Source: Bacteroidales bacterium (GTDB taxonomy: Bacteria; Bacteroidota; Bacteroidia; Bacteroidales; Paludibacteraceae). Taken from it: a stretch of 64,000 nucleotides of DNA. The position numbers were made by a program, and so were the translations under genes. The stretch spans positions 1-64,000 of the forward strand of contig DUQG01000016.1 of NCBI GenBank assembly GCA_012837935.1, given 5' to 3'. A model generated the notes under the pieces. That model saw only the letters and a list, made by a program, of their open reading frames with translations. It was not told the origin of the DNA and searched no databases. Below are positions 17,150-26,309 of the stretch, piece after piece. The stretch's first letter is position 1; every line of letters starts with the position of its first letter.

Positions 17150-18232
17150 ATGAAAGACATTATTAGCAATTTCCAGATTAAATCTGAACCGGGTGAAGTC
17201 AGACCGCTTAAAGTCGGCATTATCAATGATTCTTACATTGTTGACAGCAAAAACCCCGGCGAAGAATCCTACTTTTTACAACGCATCAACCACAACATTT
17301 TCAAAAATGTAGCCGGTTTGCAAAAAAACATCAGCATCGTAACTGACCACTTGCGCAAAAAGTTGGCTGAGCGTGGTGTTACCGATTTGGACCGCAGAGT
17401 ATTGAGATTAATTCCTGCGAAAGACGGACAACTTTTCTACAAAGACAAAGACGGCAGCTATTGGCGTGTATATGTGAATATCAAAAACACCAAGAGCTAC
17501 AATGTAATCAACCCTGAATTGGCATACAAAGCAGGATTGGCATTTGGTGATTTCCAAAGCATGCTTTCCGACGTTCCGTTGGATGATATGATTGAAACAA
17601 TTCCAAATTTCCACAACATGGAATTCCGTGTTGAAGAGTTCCGCGAAGCGGTAAAAAACAACGCTGCAGGTCGTTTGGAAAAAGTACAATGGATGGTGGA
17701 CGAAATTGAAAAACGTGCCGATGAAATGTGCTTGCCGGAACGTTTGCACCGCGAAGGAAAACTACCGAAACGCATCAACCACTGCGACACAAAAGTAAAC
17801 AACATGCTGTTTGACGACAACGACGAGCCAATCTGCATCGTGGACTTAGACACCGTAATGCCGGGATACGTACTTTCTGACTACGGCGATTTTATGCGTA
17901 CTGCAGCTAATACAGGCGCAGAAGACGATGAAAATTTGGATAATGTAGGTGTAAACTTCGATATTTTTGAAGCATATACGAAAGGTTATTTGGAAAAAGC
18001 CAAAGGTTTCTTGACACCAACGGAATTAGGCAACTTAGCATTCGGTGCAAAATTGCTTAGCTACATGCAGACCGTACGTTTCTTTACCGACTACCTAAAC
18101 GGCGACACGTACTACAAAATTGATTCGCCCGAACACAATTGGGTACGTACATTGGCACAATTCGAGTTGCTGCAAGAGCAAGAGAAAAACTTCGATAAAA
18201 TGCAAAATATCGTTTTTGAAGCTGCGCAGTAG
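17150..18232 (+). CDS. APH-family phosphotransferase, probable amino-sugar kinase
   Basis: A 360-residue aminoglycoside-phosphotransferase-fold kinase. NDSYIVDSKNPGEESYFLQR is the glycine-poor N-lobe region with the ATP-binding Lys replaced in context by FLQR, RINHCDTKVNNMLFDDND (about 204-221) is the Brenner catalytic loop with H-x-D, and IVDLDTVMPGYVLSDYGDFM is the metal-binding segment. This set closely resembles N-acetylhexosamine kinases (NahK-like) and the Bacteroides proteins once called mucin-desulfation regulators, not drug-resistance enzymes. It may phosphorylate GalNAc or GlcNAc released by enzymes such as the GH109 protein encoded at 43.9 kb. It is a single gene with its own promoter and terminator. 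Family is sure; substrate is inferred. Confidence 0.85.
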   Translation: MKDIISNFQIKSEPGEVRPLKVGIINDSYIVDSKNPGEESYFLQRINHNIFKNVAGLQKNISIVTDHLRKKLAERGVTDLDRRVLRLIPAKDGQLFYKDKDGSYWRVYVNIKNTKSYNVINPELAYKAGLAFGDFQSMLSDVPLDDMIETIPNFHNMEFRVEEFREAVKNNAAGRLEKVQWMVDEIEKRADEMCLPERLHREGKLPKRINHCDTKVNNMLFDDNDEPICIVDLDTVMPGYVLSDYGDFMRTAANTGAEDDENLDNVGVNFDIFEAYTKGYLEKAKGFLTPTELGNLAFGAKLLSYMQTVRFFTDYLNGDTYYKIDSPEHNWVRTLAQFELLQEQEKNFDKMQNIVFEAAQ

Positions 18233-18247
18233 TTTATTGTGGGGAAC

Positions 18248-18285
18248 ATCGGCATCTTGCCGATATCAACGGCTAGAAGCCGTTG
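18248..18285. repeat. Two triloop hairpins after the APH kinase
   Basis: ATCGGCA-TCT-TGCCGAT (18248-18264) and CAACGGCT-AGA-AGCCGTTG (18267-18285) are perfect stems with three-base loops. The second belongs to a family with 43669-43689 and 57750-57768 sharing the core GGCT-TCY-AGCC. Confidence 0.65.
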
Positions 18286-18300
18286 AACCCAAAGCAAAAA

Positions 18301-18329
18301 ACGGGTCAATTCACATTGACCCGTTTTTT
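18301..18329 (+). terminator. Intrinsic terminator of the APH kinase
   Basis: ACGGGTCAAT-TCAC-ATTGACCCGT is a perfect 10-bp stem followed by TTTTT. Preceding A's make it usable from both sides, including for the minus-strand small gene that ends at 18345. Confidence 0.85.
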
Positions 18330-18344
18330 ATTCATTCACACACA

Positions 18345-18491
18345 CTAAATTTCACGTATTGACGAACAACTATTTCCACAGCCTCCACATCCTGTGTTAT
18401 TTGAGTCTGTGTTTCTTACGGTTTTATACACCTTGTAAACAACGTATGAAAAAACCGCAATTCCTATCAATATGACGATTAGTTGTTGCAT
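18345..18491 (-). CDS. FeoB-associated Cys-rich membrane protein
   Basis: A 48-residue protein: one N-terminal membrane helix (QQLIVILIGIAVFSYVVYKV) then a cytoplasmic tail with the cysteine cluster GCGGCGNSC. This is the layout of the small FeoB-associated Cys-rich membrane family, thought to assist Fe(II) uptake. The ATG is at 18491. It lies downstream of feoB on the same strand, but 355 bp away across REP-like sequences, so cotranscription is uncertain. Confidence 0.85.
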   Translation of the reverse strand: MQQLIVILIGIAVFSYVVYKVYKTVRNTDSNNTGCGGCGNSCSSIREI

Positions 18492-18595
18492 CAATTTATG
18501 TTCTGTATCTATAACAATATTGTTTCAAAAAAGTTCAAAAGCTTTGAATCGCAACATATAGATTTCATAAAAAATCTGAATAAAAATTAACTTAT

Positions 18596-18846
18596 AATGT
18601 CGCAGCTACGCAGCTTACTTTTCAATTTGTATTAATTTTACTACCATAATGTCGCCACTACGTGGCTTTGAAAGTGCTAACAACAATAAATAACGATTAA
18701 TAAAACGAAGCTAAATAACAACCAATAACACCGTAGGAAAAGAACGCGAAGCAAATAACGCCAAACAAATAGCAACGAATAACATCGCAGATCAACTAAC
18801 TTATCAGCACTACCCAAAAGTCCCCTTGAGGGGGATTTAGGGGGCT
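18596..18846. repeat. Repeat-filled gap between feoB and its small partner
   Basis: The 355-bp gap 18492-18846 has no gene. Two related units begin ATAATGTCGC and carry hairpins around CTACG (18603-18625 and 18646-18670; the second is GCCAC-GTA-GTGGC on the minus strand). A low-complexity tract of AATAAC/AGCAAATAAC units (about 18680-18800) and the GC-rich repeat at 18818-18847 follow. Confidence 0.55.
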
Positions 18847-18847
18847 T
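18818..18847 (-). repeat. GC-rich dispersed repeat at feoB stop
   Basis: AAGTCCCCTTGAGGGGGATT ... GGGGGCTT is the same element that flanks the DUF559 cassette in ileS. Its last base overlaps the feoB stop codon. Confidence 0.75.
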
Positions 18848-21375
18848 TAACACACCATCGACACCATCCTCACCAAAAACGCCATTATCCAGGCAAGCGC
18901 CACCGAATATCCAACTGCAAATAACGCCCATTTCCAAGCACCTGTTTCATTTTTTATGGCTACAATAGTTGCCAAACAGGGGAAATAAATTAGTACAAAG
19001 AGCATCAACCCAAGCGCCACGGCAGGCGTAAAAACCTTGCTACCATCCGACCAAGTATCAGCTTGCAGTTTCTGCGACAGTGAAGCGGTTTCTTCTTCGG
19101 CATCGCCGGAATAAATCACTCCCATCGTACTAACCACAATCTCTTTGGCAGCCACACCGGATAGTAGCGAAACTCCAATTTTCCAGTCAAAACCAAGCGG
19201 TTTAATAGCCGGTTCAATGGCGTGACCAATTTTCCCGATATAGGAATTTTCCAACTGTTCGGTGCGTTGTTCCGCTGTCAGTTCGCCCTCTACATTCGGT
19301 CGCGGATAATAGCCTAAAAACCAAATAACAATCGAACCCAGCAGGATGATTGTTCCCATTTTTTTCAGATATTGCCAGCCCTTATCCCAAGTGTGGCTCC
19401 AAATGGCTTTCCCGGTCGGGAAACGGTACGGCGGCAACTCCATGACAAATGGCACTTCATCTTGCCTAAATAAAAACTTCTTAAAAATTCGCGCTATCAG
19501 TACCGCCAGAATAATTCCCGTGGCATAAATTCCGAACAGCACCAATCCCGCATGATTGGGGAAAAACGTTCCGGCAAGCAGCAGATAGACAGGCAGTCGC
19601 GCGCTGCAAGACATCAGCGGATTTATCAGAATGGTAATAATTCTGCTTGTTCTGTTTTCAATGGTTCTCGTTGCCATAATTGCAGGCACATTACAACCAA
19701 AACCCATTATCAGCGGAATAAACGACTTGCCGTGCAGCCCCATTTTATGCATCAACTTGTCCATAATAAATGCTGCCCGAGCCATATACCCCGTGTCTTC
19801 CATCAGCGAAATAAAGAAATAGAGAATAAGGATATTTGGCAAAAACACAATTACACCGCCTACTCCACCCAACACACCATCAATCAGCAAATCTTTGAAC
19901 GGTCCGTCAGCCATTTTTCCACCAAGCAAACTACTCAAATAAGCCACACCACTCTCAATCCAGCTCATCGGATATTCGCCCAGCGAGAAAGTAGCTTGAA
20001 ACATAATGTACATAAACAAAATAAAAATCGGGTAGCCCCAAACTTTACTGATAAGCACATTATCCAGTTTTGCGGTAAGCGTATTTTGAGTTTTTTTTGC
20101 GTTTTCTTTATACGTCTCTTTCAATGCACCGGCTATAAAACCGTATTTTGCATCGCTTATGGCAGTTTCTGCATCTACTTTCAGGATAGAATGCAGTTTT
20201 TTCTGCTCTTCATCCCGAAGTTTGAAAATCTTATTCGCATTTTCCTCCTCACGAATTAACGCCTCCATTTCAGCGTCATTTTCCAAAAGTTTTATAGAAA
20301 TATAGCGGAATGAATATCGAGAACGCAGATGATGATTTTTTTCAAAAATATAATCGCGCAAGTGTTTAATACTCTCTTCCAACACTTTACCGTGATTAAT
20401 ATGCACGTGTCTCGAAAGATTGTACACTGCAGACGAATTTTTATTGATTAAGTCGCGCGATGATTTCTTTTCATCATGTTTGTGTGCAATATTTTGTTCG
20501 TGAAGGAATTCATCGAGAATTTCATCGTCTTTCACTTGCGGAATCAACATGCCTTCCTCGCTCACAATATGCGAACTTTCATAAGCTTTTATCACTTTAC
20601 GAAAAAGCTGAATAACACCGAAACCCGTTTTGGCAATAATCGGCACAAACGGTACTCCGAGCATATTCCCGAGCAGTTTGTAATCCAATTTATCACCGGA
20701 TTTTTGAAACTCGTCGTACATATTCAACGCCACAATCGTATGCTGATGCATATCAATCAACTGCGTGGTCAGGTAGAGATTTCGTTCAAGGTTGGTAGCA
20801 TCCACCACGTTGATTACCACATCCGGCATCTCTTCGGTAAGAAATTTCCGAACATATTTCTCTTCCGGCGAATAAGCTGAAAGAGAATAAGTTCCCGGCA
20901 AATCCACTATGCGAAATGTGTAACCATCTTGCGTAAACTTTCCTTCTTTGGCATCTACAGTAACTCCACCGTAGTTTCCCACATGCTCTTTGCTGCCGGA
21001 TGCCACGTTGAAGAGAGTGGTTTTACCACAGTTTGGATTTCCCACCAAAGCCACGGTAATTTCTTTCCGTTTTTTCAATGCCAAACGTCTAAAATCCTCC
21101 TCAACAATGCTATTCACATCTTCGCTCTTCTGCAAAGTACGTAATGCCTCTTTCTCACTAACCACTTCGATAAGCTCCGCCTCGCTGCGCCGCAAAGAGA
21201 TTTCATAGCCCATCACCTTGTATTTCACGGGGTCGTGAAGTGGTGCTTCCTGCAAAGCCTGCACCACCTTCCCTTTCACAAATCCCATTTCGATAATGCG
21301 CTTACGAAATCCACCGTGACCGGAAACCCGTACGATGGATGCTTTTTCGCCCTGTTTTAGTTCGGAAAGTTTCAT
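18847..21375 (-). CDS. feoB: Ferrous iron transporter, FeoA-FeoB fusion
   Basis: An 842-residue inner-membrane Fe(II) transporter. Residues 1-72 are a FeoA-type SH3 domain (MKLSELKQGEKASIVRVSGH, RIIEMGFVKG); then comes the FeoB GTPase domain with GNPNCGKTTLFN (G1), VDLPGTYSLS (G3) and ALNMYDE (G4 variant), and the permease with GFGCNVPAIMATRTI and further helices to the C-terminus. FeoA is fused to FeoB, as is common in Bacteroidota. The ATG at 21375 was chosen because an in-frame upstream TTG at 21408 lies inside a TATCTTTG promoter box and so cannot be in the transcript. A small Cys-rich partner lies downstream. The reading frame ends directly in a dispersed repeat. Confidence 0.95.
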   Translation of the reverse strand: MKLSELKQGEKASIVRVSGHGGFRKRIIEMGFVKGKVVQALQEAPLHDPVKYKVMGYEISLRRSEAELIEVVSEKEALRTLQKSEDVNSIVEEDFRRLALKKRKEITVALVGNPNCGKTTLFNVASGSKEHVGNYGGVTVDAKEGKFTQDGYTFRIVDLPGTYSLSAYSPEEKYVRKFLTEEMPDVVINVVDATNLERNLYLTTQLIDMHQHTIVALNMYDEFQKSGDKLDYKLLGNMLGVPFVPIIAKTGFGVIQLFRKVIKAYESSHIVSEEGMLIPQVKDDEILDEFLHEQNIAHKHDEKKSSRDLINKNSSAVYNLSRHVHINHGKVLEESIKHLRDYIFEKNHHLRSRYSFRYISIKLLENDAEMEALIREEENANKIFKLRDEEQKKLHSILKVDAETAISDAKYGFIAGALKETYKENAKKTQNTLTAKLDNVLISKVWGYPIFILFMYIMFQATFSLGEYPMSWIESGVAYLSSLLGGKMADGPFKDLLIDGVLGGVGGVIVFLPNILILYFFISLMEDTGYMARAAFIMDKLMHKMGLHGKSFIPLIMGFGCNVPAIMATRTIENRTSRIITILINPLMSCSARLPVYLLLAGTFFPNHAGLVLFGIYATGIILAVLIARIFKKFLFRQDEVPFVMELPPYRFPTGKAIWSHTWDKGWQYLKKMGTIILLGSIVIWFLGYYPRPNVEGELTAEQRTEQLENSYIGKIGHAIEPAIKPLGFDWKIGVSLLSGVAAKEIVVSTMGVIYSGDAEEETASLSQKLQADTWSDGSKVFTPAVALGLMLFVLIYFPCLATIVAIKNETGAWKWALFAVGYSVALAWIMAFLVRMVSMVC

Positions 21376-21405
21376 GCTGTTGATTTTCTTATAAAGATAA
21401 GTTTG

Positions 21406-21413
21406 CAAAGATA
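21406..21413 (-). promoter_or_regulatory. -7 box of feoB
   Basis: TATCTTTG on the minus strand, about 31 bp before the ATG at 21375. It decides the start codon. No Fur box was recognised. Confidence 0.6.
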
Positions 21414-21540
21414 GCTATTTAGATTGATTCTAAATATAATATTTGGAAATAAAATGCTTTGAAGCCGTAGATATAAGTGAATTATTACAAAAAAACAAGG
21501 CGAGAAGTTGAATTCTCGCCTCGTTTTTATCTTTAAATGG

Positions 21541-21627
21541 CATTACCATCCGACATCGGTCATCTGTTACCCGACACCCAACATCAGACACCAGACATCA
21601 AGCACCCGACATCCAACACCCAACATC
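21541..21627 (-). repeat. Post-stop GATGTTGGGTGT-type tract after the receptor gene
   Basis: Immediately after the stop codon the sense strand reads as degenerate tandem units such as GATGTTGGGTGTTGGATGTC for about 85 bp. The strand is almost free of C. Similar tracts follow other genes in the window. Confidence 0.7.
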
Positions 21628-24093
21628 TTAATCCATATCCATATCGCTGCCGGTGTCCATTCCCTCAGAAGCAGGTGTTGGTCTATCTATTTTCTTCGGT
21701 TTCATATTACCAAAGTTATATGTCAGAGTCAAACCAAACATACGTCCGCGACGCTGCATATCCGAGTATTGATAAAAACCTTCGCCCCATGTTGTACCTC
21801 TAAATCCACGCGTGTTAAAAATATCTCTCACGTTAAAATTCACACTTAACTTACGGTCAAAGAATGTTTTTCGCAGTCCGGCATCCATCGTATATCGAGC
21901 TTGCCTTTCTCCTTGCGCCAAGAGTTGTGCTGAACGATAGTTTCCGGTAACTTGTCCCGAGAATGTAGGTGAGAACATTACATTTGCCATTACACGTACA
22001 TCCCAAGAGAAATTTTTGAGTTCCGGCAATTCAAATCTTATACTATCACAGAATGGATCTATATATGTAGAACCATTCAAGCGATTGTAATACATATTCA
22101 GCGTAGAAGTTAAATTCAAAATTTTGAATAATTTATTTCTCGAAATTAGTTCCACACCAAAATCATGTTCTTTCGTCAAGTTCATAAAGGTGCTCTCCAT
22201 TTGTCCATCCCTAACCAAGCTAACTCGCTCTATATCATCATCATTAAAGCGATAGAAAAGCGACGAACTAAACGTGTGATTATCCCATGTTTTGATATAA
22301 TTTAATTCAAATGCCGATGTAATTTCAGGACGCAATGACGGATTACCGTAGCTGATATTGGTCGAGTCTGAATAATCTCGGAACGAGTTAATCATCCTTC
22401 CGCGTGGTCGGTCAATTCGGCGTGTGTAGTTCAACTGAATTTCCTGATTTTTGGGCAATGAATAAGAGAGATATACGCTGGGGAAAAGTTGAAAGTATTG
22501 GTTTTTAATCGGCTGTTTGCTGTCCGGAGAAGGTGCAGGCGTAGTAGTTGATTCACTTAAGAAATACTCTCCACGAAGTCCGGCTTGTGCCGAAAAATTA
22601 TTGATTCGCATGCCATATGTTCCATACAGAGCATGAACTTGTTCATTATAATCAAATTTATTATAATAAGCTTCAATCGGTGTTTTATTTTTTAAGGTAT
22701 CATACTCATAAGCCGTAGCTACACTCAGACGTTCGTTCCAACGACTGCTCCAACCAAGCTCCAAGCGATTGTTTTCTGTAAATTTCCAAGTGAAATCCGA
22801 TTTCGCTTCAAAACCGTGACTATTTCCGTTAGCTATTTGATCTATATCTTGTTTATTAGCAGGAACTAAGCTGTCTGTCTGTACATAATTCTGAGTAGAT
22901 AAATTTTTGTGTCTCGAATAAATCAGGTTCGTCATCAAATTTGAGCCTTTGTTGTTAAAGTCAATTTTATGATAAAGGTTGAAATTGTATCCTTTATGTT
23001 CGTGTGAACCCTTATTTACACGCGAATAATTTCTTAAAATATTATTGGATGGTTTTTCTCTCAACAAATAACTCGTTTCTGTATTCATGGTGGGTGTACC
23101 CAAATGCCCCATTCCGCCGATTCCGATGGTGTTTTTATCGTTAATATGGTAATCGATTCCCGCACGGAAAAAAGTTCCGCCCATTGAAAAACCATTGGTG
23201 CTGTTTTGTATCAATTGAGTAGTATCGCCTTTATAATAGTTTAATCGGTCTGTAAAGCCGCGTCCTTGACTGTTCATATTTCTGTAGCCTATATTGGCAT
23301 ACATATCAAAACGCTTTACATTATAGTTGATGCTTGCGCCGAGATTGTAACCCGGTTTGCCTCTCTCTATCGTGGTTCCGGCTGATAAACTACCGTAATA
23401 TCCTGCTTTTCTGTTCTTTTTCATCACAAGGTTAATGATTCCGGCTGTTCCTTCAGGATTAAATTTCGCAGAAGGATTGGTCATCACCTCAATGCTTTCT
23501 AAATTTTCAGCAGGCATTTGCTGCAAAATTTGCGCACGGTTATCGGCTGTCAATCCGGAAGGTTTTCCGTTAATCCATATTTCCACGCTTTCATTATTTC
23601 TCAAAGAAATGTTTCCGTCGTTATCCACCTCAATAGCGGGAATATTTTCCAACACATCCGTAGCAGAACCGCCTGCCGCAGCGATATTTTGATCCACACT
23701 AAATACTTTTTTATCAATATCAAAGCGCATCTGTGTACCTTGACCGATTACTTGTACTTCTTTAAGCATCTTAGCATCTTCTTTCAAAGAAATATCACCA
23801 AGCCTGATTTCTGTGTCTTTTACCTTCAAAGGTGCTGAGTAGCGTTCGTAACCTACAAAACTCACACGTAGTTCGTAGTCGCCGCTTTTTATATTCGATA
23901 TATTAAAAACGCCTGCTTCGTTCGTCAACGTACCGCTCACAGTTTTCTTATTTGCGGGATTAATAACAGCAACTGTAACAAACTCAATAGGCTGTTTTGT
24001 AGCTGCATCTATCACACGTCCGGTAATCGTAACAGCCGAAAAAGCAGGCAGTGTAATAACAGCAAGCAAAATTGTTAGAAAAAATTGTTTCAT
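21628..24093 (-). CDS. TonB-dependent-receptor-like outer-membrane barrel protein
   Basis: An 821-residue outer-membrane protein. It has a signal peptide (residues 1-19, ending FSA), a carboxypeptidase-regulatory-like domain (about 22-105, ITGRVIDAATKQPIEFVTVA), a plug region (about 110-215, with GGSATDVLENIPAIEVDNDG and AGIINLVMKK), and a C-terminal OMP_b-brl_3-type barrel. It has no visible SusD partner, so it is not a standard polysaccharide-utilisation pair; the family covers receptors of unknown ligand. The terminal residues are Asp/Met-rich instead of the usual aromatic. It is a single gene flanked by feoB and pyk on the same strand, separated by >200 bp on each side. A role in iron uptake beside feoB is possible but unproven. 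Confidence 0.85.
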   Translation of the reverse strand: MKQFFLTILLAVITLPAFSAVTITGRVIDAATKQPIEFVTVAVINPANKKTVSGTLTNEAGVFNISNIKSGDYELRVSFVGYERYSAPLKVKDTEIRLGDISLKEDAKMLKEVQVIGQGTQMRFDIDKKVFSVDQNIAAAGGSATDVLENIPAIEVDNDGNISLRNNESVEIWINGKPSGLTADNRAQILQQMPAENLESIEVMTNPSAKFNPEGTAGIINLVMKKNRKAGYYGSLSAGTTIERGKPGYNLGASINYNVKRFDMYANIGYRNMNSQGRGFTDRLNYYKGDTTQLIQNSTNGFSMGGTFFRAGIDYHINDKNTIGIGGMGHLGTPTMNTETSYLLREKPSNNILRNYSRVNKGSHEHKGYNFNLYHKIDFNNKGSNLMTNLIYSRHKNLSTQNYVQTDSLVPANKQDIDQIANGNSHGFEAKSDFTWKFTENNRLELGWSSRWNERLSVATAYEYDTLKNKTPIEAYYNKFDYNEQVHALYGTYGMRINNFSAQAGLRGEYFLSESTTTPAPSPDSKQPIKNQYFQLFPSVYLSYSLPKNQEIQLNYTRRIDRPRGRMINSFRDYSDSTNISYGNPSLRPEITSAFELNYIKTWDNHTFSSSLFYRFNDDDIERVSLVRDGQMESTFMNLTKEHDFGVELISRNKLFKILNLTSTLNMYYNRLNGSTYIDPFCDSIRFELPELKNFSWDVRVMANVMFSPTFSGQVTGNYRSAQLLAQGERQARYTMDAGLRKTFFDRKLSVNFNVRDIFNTRGFRGTTWGEGFYQYSDMQRRGRMFGLTLTYNFGNMKPKKIDRPTPASEGMDTGSDMDMD

Positions 24094-24242
24094 AAAATGA
24101 TTTTAGTTTGATTTCTATAAATAAAAAATTAGTTCAGCGAATTTCGCTACACAGCAAGTTCCTTGCTAGTTACATAAGACAAATAAGAATGGAAAAGGTT
24201 TAAAAACTTAGATTTTTTCACATTCTATAAGCTTTAAATAAA

Positions 24243-24277
24243 AATTCTGCCATAGTTTTTTCTACCATGGCAGAATT
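24243..24277 (-). terminator. Terminator after pyk
   Basis: AATTCTGCCAT and ATGGCAGAATT form a perfect 11-bp stem in the gap just downstream of pyk on the minus strand. Confidence 0.75.
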
Positions 24278-24301
24278 AATTAGGTCTTATTTAATACTTT
24301 T

Positions 24302-25753
24302 TTATTTTCTCAATGTATAATTACCAATTTCTGAGAGTAACCTTCCGGCGGTATTTATCTCTAAAAATGTTGTTCCATAATTTCCACTTGTAGGACCGCT
24401 TAGATAACAAAGCAGGTCTTCTTCACTGATAATATTTCGGTCAACAATATTTTTCAACAAGGTTACAAAGTAGTTTTTTTCATCCTCCACCAACTCTTCC
24501 TTGTAAAAAGAATAAACACCGTACGAAAGCGCCAACTCACGTGATGCGCGCTCGTTGTAGCAAAATGCAATAATCTTATCTGTAGTTCTATAAGAGGACA
24601 AGTAACGAGCCGTACGACCGCTAAATGTATCTGTAATCAGTGCTTTGATATCGATATTGGCACCTGCCTCAGCTGCAGCGTGCGCTAAGAAACCGGAAAC
24701 ATCGCCTCGTCCGTATTCAATAGGAATATCGTTCTCCGGCATTTTGGTTTTTTCAGCTTCAAGCGCAATTTTTGACATCATACGAACAGCCTCTACCGGA
24801 TATTTTCCATAAGCTGTTTCGCCGCTAAGCATCAGTGCATCGGTGCGATAGTAAATAGCGTTGGCAATATCGGTTACTTCCGCACGCGTCGGACGCGGAT
24901 TTTCAATCATCGAGTGAAGCATTTGAGTAGTTACAATCACAGGTTTATGTGCTTTCACACATTTACGGATAAGCCTGCGCTGAATTCCCGGGATGCGTTC
25001 TTGCGGCACTTCAATACCAAGGTCGCCACGAGCCACCATCACGCCGTAGCAATGTTCAAGAATCTCATCGATATTATCAACGCCTTCCTGATTTTCAATT
25101 TTTGAAATAATCTTTATTGAACTATTGTGCTCATCCAGAATTTCCTGAATATCAAGCAAGTCTTGTTTTGAACGAACAAAAGAGTGTGCGATAAAATCCA
25201 AATCTTGCTCAATAGCAAAAAGAATATTCTGACGGTCTTTTTTGGTCAATGAAGGCAAATTGATACGAACACCCGGTACGTTCACACTTTTGCGACTTCC
25301 CAGCGAACCGTCATTTTGCGCTATACAAATAAGATGTTCTTTATCTTTGGAAACGACTTTCAACTCAATTTCACCATCGTCAATCAGCACATCATCACCC
25401 ACATGCAAATCGCGAACAAAGTGTGGGTAACTTACCCCGATACACTCTTTCGTAGAGATATGATTGATATCACCTTTTACTTTTATAAAATCACCCGTTT
25501 TAAATTCGATTCGGTCATTTTCTGCTATCGTTGTACGCACTTCCGGTCCTTTGGTATCAATCAATAGCGGAATTCTATGGCTCACAGCTCGGACATTATT
25601 GATAATTTTCATAAAACCTTCCCTATCAAGGTGTGCCGAGTTCATCCGTACCACATTCATTCCTTCTTTATAAAGCTGGCGAATAAAATCCACATCGCAG
25701 CGTTTATCGCTGATAGTGGCAACTATTTTGGTGAATTTTTTTTGTTTTTCCAT
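24302..25753 (-). CDS. pyk: Pyruvate kinase
   Basis: A 483-residue glycolytic enzyme that converts phosphoenolpyruvate and ADP to pyruvate and ATP. Signatures: KIVATISDKRCDVDFI at the N-terminus, MNSAHLDREGF, PLLIDTKGPEVRTT, the active-site region IISKIENQEGVDNIDEIL, MVARGDLGIEVP, TQMLHSMIENPRPTRAEVTD and ALMLSGETAYGKYPVEAV. The N-terminus replaces the common ATIGPA with ATISDK. Length is normal for the bacterial enzyme. It starts 5 bp after aroQ on the same strand, so the two form an operon. Confidence 0.95.
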   Translation of the reverse strand: MEKQKKFTKIVATISDKRCDVDFIRQLYKEGMNVVRMNSAHLDREGFMKIINNVRAVSHRIPLLIDTKGPEVRTTIAENDRIEFKTGDFIKVKGDINHISTKECIGVSYPHFVRDLHVGDDVLIDDGEIELKVVSKDKEHLICIAQNDGSLGSRKSVNVPGVRINLPSLTKKDRQNILFAIEQDLDFIAHSFVRSKQDLLDIQEILDEHNSSIKIISKIENQEGVDNIDEILEHCYGVMVARGDLGIEVPQERIPGIQRRLIRKCVKAHKPVIVTTQMLHSMIENPRPTRAEVTDIANAIYYRTDALMLSGETAYGKYPVEAVRMMSKIALEAEKTKMPENDIPIEYGRGDVSGFLAHAAAEAGANIDIKALITDTFSGRTARYLSSYRTTDKIIAFCYNERASRELALSYGVYSFYKEELVEDEKNYFVTLLKNIVDRNIISEEDLLCYLSGPTSGNYGTTFLEINTAGRLLSEIGNYTLRK

Positions 25754-25758
25754 GTTAT

Positions 25759-26184
25759 TTAATTGTCTATTAAAAAACTTTCTAATGCCAATCTGTACGA
25801 ATCCAATCCAAACCCTACAATTACCCCTTTACATACTTCCGATAGATATGAGTGGTGGCGATATTCTTCTCGTACAAAAACATTGGATATATGCACTTCT
25901 ACTACCGGCGTAGTTATTCCCCGAATAGCGTCTGCAATAGCGATAGAAGTATGAGTGTAAGCCCCGGCATTCAGAATAATTCCGTCGTAGCTAAATCCTA
26001 CTTCATGCAGTTTGTTGATGATTTCGCCTTCCACATTCGACTGAAAATAGCTAAGTTCAATCTCGCTAAATTCTGTTTTCAGTTGATTGAAAAAACTGTC
26101 AAAATCCTGATTTCCATATACGCTCGGCTCTCTTTTGCCAAGCAAATTCAGGTTAGGTCCGTTGATGATAAGGATTTTTTGCAT
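25759..26184 (-). CDS. aroQ: Type II 3-dehydroquinate dehydratase
   Basis: A 141-residue shikimate-pathway enzyme that dehydrates 3-dehydroquinate. IINGPNLNLLGKREPSVYGN carries the conserved Asn and Arg, YFQSNVEGEIINKLHE the loop, ILNAGAYTHTSIAIADAI the substrate-binding residues, and VEVHISNVFVREEYRHHSYLS the catalytic His. It is full length and lies directly upstream of pyk with a 5-bp gap. Confidence 0.95.
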   Translation of the reverse strand: MQKILIINGPNLNLLGKREPSVYGNQDFDSFFNQLKTEFSEIELSYFQSNVEGEIINKLHEVGFSYDGIILNAGAYTHTSIAIADAIRGITTPVVEVHISNVFVREEYRHHSYLSEVCKGVIVGFGLDSYRLALESFLIDN

Positions 26185-26267
26185 GATAAAAAAATGTGTT
26201 AAATAATTCAGACAAAAATAGGAAATTTATACGACTTAATCGACATTCTATCAACAAATGAATTACT

Positions 26268-26301
26268 TTTGTAATATCAACCATTTTTATTTGTATTTTT
26301 G
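26268..26301 (+). promoter_or_regulatory. Promoter giving a nearly leaderless mRNA
   Basis: TTTG at 26268-26271 and TATTTTTG at 26294-26301 are 22 bp apart, a canonical Bacteroidota promoter. Transcription would begin at about 26305-26308, only a few bases before the ATG at 26310. An upstream in-frame GTG at 26301 lies in the -7 box and is excluded. Confidence 0.6.
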
Positions 26302-26309
26302 TGATTGAG

